Assembly: GCA_029213265.1 (NCBI GenBank)
Contig: JARGNG010000003.1
Span: 127,131 to 191,130, forward strand
Source: Verrucomicrobiales bacterium
Lineage (GTDB): Bacteria > Verrucomicrobiota > Verrucomicrobiia > Verrucomicrobiales > DEV007
Length of the DNA stretch: 64,000 nucleotides
Direction of reading: 5' to 3'
Every line of letters begins with the position of its first letter. The stretch's first letter is position 1. The position numbers and the translations under genes were made by a program. Of the stretch, positions 17,592 to 25,777 are shown piece by piece. Below the pieces are notes generated by a model. It did no database searches. It worked only from the letters and a program-made list of their open reading frames with translations, and was not told where the DNA came from.

Positions 17592-18429
17592 GATAGAATT
17601 TTTCGCGATTCCCCCGGTCCCAGATTCTCACGGCAACGAGAACGACAATTGCGATCGTGACCATCATCAGGGAAACGATGACGGCCCCTTCGAGGTTCCC
17701 GATGCTGATTTCGAGAAAGACGGTCGAGGAGAGCACCTCCGTCTTTCCCCGGATGGCTCCCGCGAAAACGAGAATCGGACCGAACTCCCCCATCGCCCTC
17801 GTCCATGCCAGGGTTCCCGCCGTGGAGATTCCCCTCCATGCTTCCGGCACCACGATAGAGCGGAAGGCACGCCCCCGGTTGCACCCCAGGGTCAGGGCAA
17901 CCTGCTCCGCCCGCGGACTGATCTGATCGAAGGTGTTGCGCATCGTTCGAACCGCAAAGGCACAGGCCACGGTGAACTGAGCGAGAATGACCGCCGGCAC
18001 GTTGTAGGTGAAATTGCCCCCGAGCAGATCCTCGAAACTCGGTCCGTTCCAGGGCGGCATTTTGTTGAAGAGAATGAGCAGACTCAGACCGACCACGAGA
18101 GGCGGAAGCACGATCGGAACGTCGAGGATCGCGTCGACGAGTGTCTTTCCGAAAAATTGATAGCGGGAAAGCAAATATCCTGCCGGAACCGCAACGAGAA
18201 CGGATAAGAGAGCGGATATCGTGCAGGTAATCAGCGTCAATTCGACGGAGTCCCGGATATCGTCGGTACTGAGCAGGGCCCGGAATTCCTCCGCCGTCAC
18301 TTCTGTCACCGCATACCAGAGATCAGCTCCCAGCATGCCGACGATCAGGAGCAGATACATCCCCGAGATCCCGAGGATCGCCGAATAAAACGGGAAGTCC
18401 GAACGGACCTTATGAGGAGACGATTCCAT
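17584..18429 (-). CDS. modB: Molybdate-type ABC transporter permease
   Basis: The 281-residue protein has about six transmembrane helices and the binding-protein-dependent EAA loop ALTLGCNRGRAFRSIVVPEAWRGI, which docks on the ATPase. The sequence ILDVPIVLPPLVVGLSLL is typical of ModB/CysT-type permeases. I used ATG 18429, 28 bases after the substrate-binding gene; a longer frame to 18537 runs into that gene. Its stop overlaps modC. Together the three genes form a complete oxyanion importer. Confidence 0.86.
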   Translation of the reverse strand: MESSPHKVRSDFPFYSAILGISGMYLLLIVGMLGADLWYAVTEVTAEEFRALLSTDDIRDSVELTLITCTISALLSVLVAVPAGYLLSRYQFFGKTLVDAILDVPIVLPPLVVGLSLLILFNKMPPWNGPSFEDLLGGNFTYNVPAVILAQFTVACAFAVRTMRNTFDQISPRAEQVALTLGCNRGRAFRSIVVPEAWRGISTAGTLAWTRAMGEFGPILVFAGAIRGKTEVLSSTVFLEISIGNLEGAVIVSLMMVTIAIVVLVAVRIWDRGNREKFYHD

Positions 18430-18457
18430 GAAATTCCCGCGTCGCGTTTCGATTCCC

Positions 18458-19936
18458 CTAGGGCCCGGCGGACTCTTCCGGCAACTCCCATCGGAATCCG
18501 TATTGGAGGAAATCTTCCTTTCCCGTCTCCGAGACACAGGCCTCGAGAAAGCGCTTCATCAGTTGAGGATAGGGAGACTCCTTCCCCACAGCATAGGGCT
18601 GCGTCGCGATTGCATTGGGCCGGTTGATCTCGACGATCGTCAAATCCTCGGCGGAGCCGGGTGTGGCGGAGGCGTTGCTTCGATAGACAATCACGGCGTC
18701 GAGGGATCCGGCCTTGATTTGATTGACGAGGAAATCACCCGTTGCCGATTCCATCTTCAAGTTGCCAGCGGCTTTGATTTTTTCATGGAGCCCCTCCGCA
18801 ACCAGTAACTCTTTTGCGAGGTAGCCCAGCGCTGACTTCTCGGGATGAGCAAGCCCCAGCCGGATCCCGGGAATCACCAGACTTTCCAGCGAGGCGATTT
18901 GCTTTGGATTGCCGTACTCCGTCAGAATGACCATCTCGTTGGCCGACACCACCGTCCCCTTCTGAAATTGATTCTCGACCATGTCCAGAAATTTCATGTC
19001 GCAGGAAAAATAGGCGTCGGGCTTTTCGCCTGCTTTCATCTGGGAGACGAGAACACCGCAACCGTTGTAGACTGGCTGGATCGTCACTCCCTCCCTCTCC
19101 TCGAACTTCTTGATCGTCTCCTGGATCGCCGGTCGAAGCATGGCCCCGCTGAAGAGGAGCAGTTCCGGACTCTCCGCCCACGAATCCCCTTCCGTAGGTT
19201 CAAACCCTTCCGCGGCAAACACCGGCAGCCCTTTATCCTGGGCCGTCAAATACCGGCAAAACCGCAAGGCCTCCGTCGGAACTTTCGTCTTCGCCGTCAC
19301 CGCGATGGTCACATCCTTGCGCTCAGCATCAAACTCCGGCAGCGAGACGAAGTCGAGCTCAGGATACTGGGAGGCAACCGCATCCCACAGGATCGCGACA
19401 TCGATCGTCCCCAGCTTGATTGCATTGGCGAGTTCGTTCACGGTGGGAAACGTGACCGCGGGCGAAAACCCTTCCCAAGCTCCGTGTTTGCTCAGGATCT
19501 TCTTCGTAAATCTACCGACCGATGCGGCGTCCGGGTTCCCGATACCGACACGGATTCCCTCTTTCTGGAGATCAGCCAGAGTCTTGAACTTCTCAGGGTT
19601 TCCGACCGGCACGCCATAGCCGGCTTTCATCCAGGCGACGGGCATGGTCTCCGCGATGAGCCCCTTCTTTCTCGCTTCGTTCGTGTAGCTGGAGTCCGCT
19701 GCGAGATAGATGTCAGCGGGAGCCAGTTCAAGATTCCCCAGTAGCGTTCCGGAACCTCCGAACTGCAGGCGGACCTTGACGCCATACTCCTCCTCATACA
19801 TCTGCGCGATTTTCGTAACCGGGTTCTTGATCCCCGCGGCGCAGAGCATGACCAGTTCGCTCCTCTTGTCATCAGAGGACGGCTGGCAAGCTGTCAGGAG
19901 AACAACAGCGAGAAAAAGCAAGGTGGGAAATCTCAT
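18458..19936 (-). CDS. modA: Lipoprotein with two tandem ModA-like substrate-binding domains
   Basis: From ATG 19936 the 492-residue protein has a lipoprotein signal with lipobox LTAC (Cys17). Domain 1 (about 28-240) has ModA features such as FGGSGTLLGNLELAPADIYL and a C-terminal AVASQYPELDFVSLPE stretch. Domain 2 (about 253-485) repeats the architecture: NGCGVLVSQM...PDAYFSCDMKFLDM and LGLAHPEKSALGYLAKELL. Most ModA proteins have one such domain of about 230-250 residues. Two sites of different affinity or specificity (molybdate and tungstate, for example) are possible. Its start overlaps the MoeB-like gene by four bases (ATGA). Confidence 0.88.
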   Translation of the reverse strand: MRFPTLLFLAVVLLTACQPSSDDKRSELVMLCAAGIKNPVTKIAQMYEEEYGVKVRLQFGGSGTLLGNLELAPADIYLAADSSYTNEARKKGLIAETMPVAWMKAGYGVPVGNPEKFKTLADLQKEGIRVGIGNPDAASVGRFTKKILSKHGAWEGFSPAVTFPTVNELANAIKLGTIDVAILWDAVASQYPELDFVSLPEFDAERKDVTIAVTAKTKVPTEALRFCRYLTAQDKGLPVFAAEGFEPTEGDSWAESPELLLFSGAMLRPAIQETIKKFEEREGVTIQPVYNGCGVLVSQMKAGEKPDAYFSCDMKFLDMVENQFQKGTVVSANEMVILTEYGNPKQIASLESLVIPGIRLGLAHPEKSALGYLAKELLVAEGLHEKIKAAGNLKMESATGDFLVNQIKAGSLDAVIVYRSNASATPGSAEDLTIVEINRPNAIATQPYAVGKESPYPQLMKRFLEACVSETGKEDFLQYGFRWELPEESAGP

Positions 19937-20679
19937 GGGATGGAAGCACAGATCGTGCACTCGGGGTTACGATGAATCACAATTTTCTGAAAGCTCATGG
20001 TCGCCGTATCGAAGTGGATCATTTTGCCATACTGCGTTTCTCCCAATCCGGTCAAGGCTTTGATTCCTTCCATCGCACCGATGTTTGCCGCAAGGGCCGA
20101 AACCGCGCCGATCACGGGAAATCGACGTTTCCAGTGCGGCGGGGTTTCCGGATAGAGGCAGGCAAGGCAGGGAGACGTGCCTGGAAGAATGGGAATTACA
20201 TGCCCTTCAAGATTGAACATCGCGCAGTCGATCAGGGGGATTCCCTTGCTGACACAGGCCTCATTGAGAAGGAACCGTTCCTCAAAAAGAGGAGCCGCAC
20301 CGAAGGCAATGTCGGCCCCGGATACGAGTTGTTTCACGTTCTCTTTCGAAAGGTTCTCCGGGACAACTTCCACTTCGATTCGTGGATTGAATGCCGCGAG
20401 TGTTTTGCGGATGCTCTCCACCCGCGGCCGATCGACGCCGCCCGAACGCATCAGGATCTGACGGTTGAGATCGTCTACCCGCAGGTCGCCTGCGTGAGCA
20501 ATAATCAGCTTTCCAATTCCGGCAGCCGCAAGCGAAAAGCAAAGCGGCCCTCCCAGTCCGCCCGCACGGGACACGAGCGCAGTTGAGTTTCTCAGGACGG
20601 CCTGCCCCTTCTCCCCGAAGCCGGGAACGTCCAGTTGCCACTCGTAGATGGCGCGGTCTTCATCGGCAAGTTCGTTCAT
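19933..20679 (-). CDS. MoeB/ThiF-family sulfur-carrier adenylyltransferase
   Basis: The 248-residue E1-like protein has the nucleotide site SRAGGLGGPLCFSLAAAGIG and the substrate motif DLRVDDLNRQ. A zinc pair is formed by CLAC (near residue 167) and CTIC near the C terminus. It should adenylate the C-terminal Gly-Gly of a small sulfur carrier, whose gene overlaps it directly upstream. The region where ThiF/MoeB carry an extra cysteine (FPVIGAVSALAANIGAMEGIK) has none. MoeB for molybdopterin synthesis is favoured by the mod genes, but ThiF-like or other sulfur-carrier chemistry is possible. Confidence 0.85.
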   Translation of the reverse strand: MNELADEDRAIYEWQLDVPGFGEKGQAVLRNSTALVSRAGGLGGPLCFSLAAAGIGKLIIAHAGDLRVDDLNRQILMRSGGVDRPRVESIRKTLAAFNPRIEVEVVPENLSKENVKQLVSGADIAFGAAPLFEERFLLNEACVSKGIPLIDCAMFNLEGHVIPILPGTSPCLACLYPETPPHWKRRFPVIGAVSALAANIGAMEGIKALTGLGETQYGKMIHFDTATMSFQKIVIHRNPECTICASIP

Positions 20680-20957
20680 CCGCCTGCGATAGGAGTCATC
20701 AGGAGCACGGTCTGCCCGTTTTCAAGAGGAAGCTGCGAGGAGTCGCCAATCGCCTGCTCCCCGTCGAGAATGACCAGCGTGGAAGGTCGGATCCGCCCTT
20801 CGCCGTTGACCACGAGATCCGCGTAGGCGGGGCCGTGTTTCTCACACAGATGCTCTACCAAATCGCGCAAGACGGCATCGCCTCCCATTGAAACCCGCTC
20901 TTCGGAAATTCCCGCGATACCAGCTAATTGCCCCGTGTATTGTACAGTGACCTCCAT
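20676..20957 (-). CDS. MoaD/ThiS-family sulfur carrier protein
   Basis: The 93-residue protein from ATG 20957 has the beta-grasp pattern of MoaD/ThiS and ends LLMTPIAGG; the terminal Gly-Gly is the site of adenylation and thiocarboxylation. A longer frame to 21026 is possible but adds residues with no similarity. Its last four bases overlap the E1-like gene, an arrangement typical of a dedicated carrier/activator pair. Whether it serves molybdopterin synthase or another sulfur transfer step is not shown; no moaE, thiG or cysteine-pathway partner is nearby. Confidence 0.85.
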   Translation of the reverse strand: MEVTVQYTGQLAGIAGISEERVSMGGDAVLRDLVEHLCEKHGPAYADLVVNGEGRIRPSTLVILDGEQAIGDSSQLPLENGQTVLLMTPIAGG

Positions 20958-21022
20958 CGAACAGTCCCTACCATTTCGCCGAATTGAAATCAACCTCGCA
21001 CCTGCGTGCGATACCGCGTCCC

Positions 21023-21703
21023 TCATGCGGGAACTACCAGTTCCCCGGCTTTCATCTCGATCGAGCGCGCCGCCGCTTTCCGTGCCCGGTCATCGTGGGT
21101 CACCATGAGAACGGCACCTCCCTCGTCGGAGAATTCTTTCAGGCAGCTCAACAGAATTTCAGAATTTTCAGCGTCGAGATTTCCGGTCGGTTCGTCGGCG
21201 AGAATCAGTTTGGGCCGGGAAAGGAGGGCCCGCGCCAGAGCTACTCGCTGCTGCTCACCCACACTGAGCTGGGAAGGAACATGATGTTTTCGCGCTCCCA
21301 TCTGAAACTGTTCGAGAAGCATTTCCGCTTCCTCGCGAAGACCCGGTTGGCTTCCCGGGGTAAGTTCGTTCACGAGGAGATTATCAAGAACGTCGAGATA
21401 GGGAATGAGGTGAAACTGCTGGAATACAAATCCGATGTGACCGGCGCGAAAGGCACTGCGTCCCCCCGGGGAAAGTTCATAGGGATCCTTTCCCGCAATG
21501 TTCAATTTCCCTTCGTCGGGAGAGAGCAGTCCACCCGCGATGAGAAGAAAAGTCGATTTGCCGCAGCCGCTCGGTCCATGCATGGCGACGAATTCCCCGG
21601 CCTCGATCGACAGGGAAACGCCGTTCAGCGCACGCACTTCCTCCTCGCCGGATAGATAGCGTTTCGTCAGGTTCTCTGCCGAGAGGATTACGGGATCAGT
21701 CAT
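21023..21703 (-). CDS. LolD/MacB-type ABC transporter ATP-binding protein
   Basis: The 226-residue ATPase has Walker A GPSGCGKST, the family phrase GHIGFVFQQFHLIPYLDVLDN, signature LSVGEQQRVALARAL and Walker B LILADEPTGNLD. This is the LolD/MacB/FtsE group that pairs with FtsX-type permeases for lipoprotein release, efflux or envelope remodelling rather than import. I chose ATG 21703, overlapping the permease gene by 8 bases; an extension to 21766 lies within that gene. It is followed after 65 bases by the sulfur-carrier gene. Confidence 0.9.
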   Translation of the reverse strand: MTDPVILSAENLTKRYLSGEEEVRALNGVSLSIEAGEFVAMHGPSGCGKSTFLLIAGGLLSPDEGKLNIAGKDPYELSPGGRSAFRAGHIGFVFQQFHLIPYLDVLDNLLVNELTPGSQPGLREEAEMLLEQFQMGARKHHVPSQLSVGEQQRVALARALLSRPKLILADEPTGNLDAENSEILLSCLKEFSDEGGAVLMVTHDDRARKAAARSIEMKAGELVVPA

Positions 21704-22979
21704 TGTGAAGAATTTCGGCAGGATCTTTTTGGCATGCGAGCACCGCGGGCAACCAGGCCGCAACAACGGCGAGAAGAATGGCAGCGACCGAAGCGGAAAG
21801 CCAGGTGCTTGTCGAAATCAAAGTCGCAAGAGGCTGGGAATGAAACCATTTCCCCGCAACCATTGGATAAAACACGAGGAATCCGAGGATCCCCAGCGCG
21901 GCCCCGACGAGGCCCGCGAGGCTGGCCCGAAAGAGAATCGCCGAAAAGATCGTGCGCCCTCGAACCCCGATCGCCCTGAGAATCCCGATCTCTCCGATCC
22001 TTTCCCGAACATTGACAAGAGCCAGCAACGCAATCCAGATCATCCCGCCGATCGTCGCAACCGGAAGAATGATGCCGGCAAAGCGGCCGCGCTCGCTGCC
22101 GAGGGTTTTCATTTCCCGTTCCGTGTCGGCGATCCGCTTCTTCGCCGTTTCGCTGGCCAGGTTTCTCGCCTCGGCCCGGGCCAGGGCCGTGCTGTTCGTC
22201 TCGATCACGTGGGTGTCAGGCAGGATCGCCATCAGTTCGTTTCGAATTTCACCGAGACGATCGATCGTGGCGCAGTTGCATTCGAGCGCCTGGATCGCAT
22301 TGATTCGACCCGGCTCGTTCAGCAGTTCCTGAGCCTCACCCAGATTCATCCAGATCGTAATGTCGTCCCGGTTCCCGCGCTCGCCATGGGTTTTGGCGAT
22401 GGTGAACTTCCGGCCGAGGAGAGTTGTCTCGTCGCCCTCTTTCAGTTGGCCTCCGCGGTGGAGTTCGTAGCCGAGCACCAGATTTCCCTTCTCCACCGGT
22501 TCGAGCAGGGGCTTCTTCGGATCCCGGTGGGCAATCGGAACTTCCCCGCGTATGCCAATGACAATGACGGTCCGTCCGCCCAGTTCTTCCCACGAAAGCT
22601 TCTTTGTCAGGCTCGGAAGCAAATGGTTCACCGTCACGATACTGCTCTCCGCGAGCTTATCGACATATCCTTCCGGCATCGTTTTGGAAGCAAACCCCTC
22701 CGCATAGACTTCGGACATATCCTGCCCTGCCGGGAAAATGAAAATATTGAAACCGAGGCCCTTCATCGATTTCCGAATCTCGTCTTCGAGACGGGCCATG
22801 TCCCCTTTCATCTCCTCGCGCATTTCTTCGAGGATTCCCTTCGCATGGCTCTGATGCGTTTTCAGCAAGGCGGCAATCGCAACGACCCCGAGGACCGCAG
22901 ACGCCACCCCCAGCACCGAAAGAAGGAAATTCCCTTTTCGATGCCGGATTTCACGGGAAACAAGACGAAACAAAGTCAT
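21696..22979 (-). CDS. FtsX-like (MacB/LolC-type) ABC permease with CxC periplasmic motif
   Basis: The 427-residue protein has one N-terminal transmembrane helix (about 18-40), a large extracytoplasmic domain (about 43-290) with a coiled-coil start, and three C-terminal helices. The C-terminal FtsX domain includes VNVRERIGEIGILRAIGVRGRTIF. The extracytoplasmic domain holds ALECNCATIDRL, with Cys at about 233 and 235. Such permeases do not usually import solutes; they couple ATP hydrolysis to periplasmic events. The gene overlaps the upstream membrane protein by four bases and the ATPase downstream by eight. Confidence 0.88.
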   Translation of the reverse strand: MTLFRLVSREIRHRKGNFLLSVLGVASAVLGVVAIAALLKTHQSHAKGILEEMREEMKGDMARLEDEIRKSMKGLGFNIFIFPAGQDMSEVYAEGFASKTMPEGYVDKLAESSIVTVNHLLPSLTKKLSWEELGGRTVIVIGIRGEVPIAHRDPKKPLLEPVEKGNLVLGYELHRGGQLKEGDETTLLGRKFTIAKTHGERGNRDDITIWMNLGEAQELLNEPGRINAIQALECNCATIDRLGEIRNELMAILPDTHVIETNSTALARAEARNLASETAKKRIADTEREMKTLGSERGRFAGIILPVATIGGMIWIALLALVNVRERIGEIGILRAIGVRGRTIFSAILFRASLAGLVGAALGILGFLVFYPMVAGKWFHSQPLATLISTSTWLSASVAAILLAVVAAWLPAVLACQKDPAEILHND

Positions 22980-24154
22980 TTTCGATTTCTTCTCAGTTGG
23001 AAAACAGTTCCCAACCCAACTAACACAACTACCCCAATCAGGGAAATAACGAGCGGCCGAACGGCGCGGGAAACCACAGGCTCATCCTGCCCTGTCTCAC
23101 TTGATTCGGAAAGAACTTCTTCCGGTGGCGCAGCGGACGCACCTCCCTCCGGCTCGACCGTGGCCTGACTCATAAGAACAGCCGTTCCTTCCAGTGGCGG
23201 CAGGACTTTCTCGAGGATGATTTCGCTCCCCTCGATCGCCGCATCCCAGTTTGCAGACAGGAGTAGATCCATTCCGGGATTCTGATCCTTCACCTCGCAG
23301 GAGCACGCCCCGCAAAGGTACCCGAGATCCTCGAGAACATTCGCCCTCGCAATTCCCTTTGCGATGAGCGGTTCGAGAACCCTCCCCCTTCCGAAGACAG
23401 GAAAGGCCATGGGCTCGGACGTCCATTCGTGCAAATCATCTTCCAGGTTCAGAAGCATCGGCAGGAAAAGTTGTTCCGCCGGATCGTCGCGCCCGACGCG
23501 AAGAACGGAGAACTCGATTTTAAGAGGAACATCGGATTGAAGGACATTTTCCTGATCGAGAGGAAGAGGCTCGCCGGCCTCAATCTCGTCGCGCCCGACG
23601 ACTCCCTCCGGAATCTCCAACTTGTCGCCCGCATACTGAGAGGCCTCTTTCAGAAGTGCCTCCGCCGCCGCATCGCTTTCTTCGTTTCCACTCTCGACGA
23701 TCAGCCAGACCGCCGATTGCCCCTCGAGGATGCGTCTCGCCAGTTCGCGTCGAACCGGGGAATCGAGCAGACTCCGGACATGCTTCTTCGTCAACGGGCC
23801 CTTCCAGATCGGAGATATCACAACCCCCGGATTGTATCCCGGATAAAAGAGTTCCATCGTTCCGCCCGGAGACCCGGACGAACCCTCGCCCTCCTGCACC
23901 GTGAGGTTGACCGGAACGTCTTTGGAACGGGCAAGCGAAGTGAGGAGATCGAGCGCTTCTTTCTCTTCGCCCGTCCAACCCTCCGCCCCGGGAGTGAGCA
24001 CGACCCGGTAGTTGTCGGGAGTCCATCGTTCGAGCGCATAGCGGAACACGGGCACCTGGCAGGCATGAACCAGAACAACGAACCCGATTACCTGCAAAAC
24101 CAACAGGGAAAGAAGGGCCGGACGCGAAAAAGGCTTCGAATACGATGGGGTCAT
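22976..24154 (-). CDS. Bitopic membrane protein of unknown function with CGACSC motif
   Basis: From ATG 24154 the 392-residue product has an N-terminal hydrophobic segment (about 11-32) and a C-terminal transmembrane helix (about 363-385) ending in RRNRK, so the bulk should face the periplasm. The middle shows alternating strand/helix segments (SAVWLIVESGN, KIEFSVLRVG, MAFPVFGRGR) and the cysteine cluster CGACSC at 281-286 followed by EVKDQNPGMDLLL. I do not recognise a named family. The cluster suggests metal or Fe-S binding or thiol chemistry. It is the first gene of the overlapped operon and is coupled to the FtsX-like permease. Confidence 0.75.
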   Translation of the reverse strand: MTPSYSKPFSRPALLSLLVLQVIGFVVLVHACQVPVFRYALERWTPDNYRVVLTPGAEGWTGEEKEALDLLTSLARSKDVPVNLTVQEGEGSSGSPGGTMELFYPGYNPGVVISPIWKGPLTKKHVRSLLDSPVRRELARRILEGQSAVWLIVESGNEESDAAAEALLKEASQYAGDKLEIPEGVVGRDEIEAGEPLPLDQENVLQSDVPLKIEFSVLRVGRDDPAEQLFLPMLLNLEDDLHEWTSEPMAFPVFGRGRVLEPLIAKGIARANVLEDLGYLCGACSCEVKDQNPGMDLLLSANWDAAIEGSEIILEKVLPPLEGTAVLMSQATVEPEGGASAAPPEEVLSESSETGQDEPVVSRAVRPLVISLIGVVVLVGLGTVFQLRRNRK

Positions 24155-24502
24155 CACGCTGCCGGTGTGCTCGATGGAACGGTTCCGCTGTATTGGTTTC
24201 TGTTCATACCTCTTCTGCGCCTCCCTGCCGGCATCGGTTCCCGAAGCAGAAAAAATCCGCAGGGGGTAACGAGTGCCGCGTCCATCGTGGTAGCGTGGAG
24301 AATGCGTATCCCCAGTGTCCAAATTCTGGCGGTTGAGGCAAGGGCGGCATCGCGCACTTTTCCGGAGAGTTGCGGCCTGTAATTCTTGACGACTACTGAA
24401 TTCTACGAGGACCGATAAAGGAGTGCGGACACTCCGCCGCTATTACGTGATCCGTTTTTGGTGCAACCCACTTCTAAGCGGATAGGGTTTCGCAGTTCCC
24501 AA
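24155..24502. other. Divergent promoter region between the mod operon and the DUF1552 gene
   Basis: These 348 bases separate divergently transcribed units, so both promoters should lie here. A TTGACG hexamer occurs at 24386-24391 on the plus strand without a good -10 partner. No gene, clear operator palindrome or riboswitch is recognised. Confidence 0.4.
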
Positions 24503-25777
24503 ATGAATCCCCGCTCCCTGATTTCCTCTTCCCTCGATCGCCGTCGTTTTCTCCGGAGTGCGGCGGCAACGATTGCGCTTCCGGCTTTGGAATCAGTAGA
24601 TGCGGTGGCTGGCGAAGCTGAGAAAAGCCCGCAAAACTTTGTGACGATCGGGACATGGCTGGGCTGGCACCAGGATGCGTTCTATCCGAAGGAGGCGGGG
24701 CAAAATTATACCATGTCCCCCACCCTGGCACCGCTCGAAAGCTATCGGGAGGACTTCACGATTTTCTCGGGGCTGGATCACCGGGCACCGAACGGACATG
24801 GAGCGTGGAGCAATTTTCTCTGTGGCAACCAGCCGGAGACGTATTCGCTCGATCAGATGATCGCGGATCAAATCGGGCAGAAAAGCAGGTTTCCGTCTGT
24901 CGAACTGACGGCCGGGGCCGGCGAAGTTTCGAAGTCGATGAGCTTCACGAAGCAGGGAACGGGGCTACCGATGATTCAGCGGCCAAGTGTATTCTACAAT
25001 CAATTGTTCATCTCGAAGGCGGACCAGAAGCGAACCGAATACCTCCTCGAAAGCGGGCGCAGCTCGCTCGACATGGTTCTGGAAGATGCGAAGCGGCTGC
25101 AAACGTCGCTACCGGCACGCGACCGCGATAAGCTGGATGAGTATTTTGAATCCTTCCGCTCGGTCGAAAAACGGATGGAGCGCCAGCTCAAATCGGTGAA
25201 CGATCCCGTGCCGACAACGGACTACCAACTGCCGGACTACGATCCGATCACGCCGAATCTGCAAATCGAGGCCGAGGCAATTCTCTACGATTTGATGGTG
25301 CTCGCCCTCGAAACCGAGTCGACCCGGGTGATGTCGATGTTTCTGCACGGACTCGGGCAGGTCTTCTCTTTTGAAGGAAATGCACTGAGCGCCGGCTATC
25401 ACGGCCTCTCCCACCACGGAAATGATCCGGTCATGATTCGCGATCTTGTCTCGATCGAGACGGCTCACATCCACTGTTTCGCCGGCTTTTTGAAACAGCT
25501 GAAGGAGAAGAAAAATCCACAGGGCAAATCGCTGCTCGATAACACGGTCATCCTGCTCGGCACCGGCATGGGCGATGCAAGCCGGCACAGCAACGGGAAT
25601 CTTCCGACGCTCGTGGCGGGTGGAGGATTCCGTCATGGCAATCACCTCGCGATCGATGCGAAGAAGCCCGACGCTCCCCTGCTGGGTGATCTCTACGTCA
25701 CCCTGATGCAACGCCTCGGGATGGAAACCGATCAGTTTTCAAACGCGAACCGCAACATGAACCAGCTGTTTTCGTGA
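24503..25777 (+). CDS. DUF1552 protein, TAT-exported
   Basis: From ATG 24503 the 424-residue protein has a twin-arginine signal (LDRRRFLRSAAATIALPAL, about 10-28). The body matches DUF1552, with the typical IFSGLDH, GAWSNFLCG and LLGTGMGDASRHSN segments. DUF1552 genes are usually followed by DUF1592-type cytochromes, as here; the pair is abundant in Planctomycetes and Verrucomicrobia. The function is not established. The downstream gene begins on the last base of its stop codon. Confidence 0.9.
   Translation: MNPRSLISSSLDRRRFLRSAAATIALPALESVDAVAGEAEKSPQNFVTIGTWLGWHQDAFYPKEAGQNYTMSPTLAPLESYREDFTIFSGLDHRAPNGHGAWSNFLCGNQPETYSLDQMIADQIGQKSRFPSVELTAGAGEVSKSMSFTKQGTGLPMIQRPSVFYNQLFISKADQKRTEYLLESGRSSLDMVLEDAKRLQTSLPARDRDKLDEYFESFRSVEKRMERQLKSVNDPVPTTDYQLPDYDPITPNLQIEAEAILYDLMVLALETESTRVMSMFLHGLGQVFSFEGNALSAGYHGLSHHGNDPVMIRDLVSIETAHIHCFAGFLKQLKEKKNPQGKSLLDNTVILLGTGMGDASRHSNGNLPTLVAGGGFRHGNHLAIDAKKPDAPLLGDLYVTLMQRLGMETDQFSNANRNMNQLFS

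Noticed and set aside
21705..23168. 487-codon open frame on the plus strand
   Set aside because: Antisense to the FtsX-like permease and part of the membrane protein; very rich in Arg and Pro and without domain signals.
24386..24391. TTGACG as a -35 box for the DUF1552 gene
   Set aside because: No acceptable -10 hexamer lies 16-18 bases downstream.
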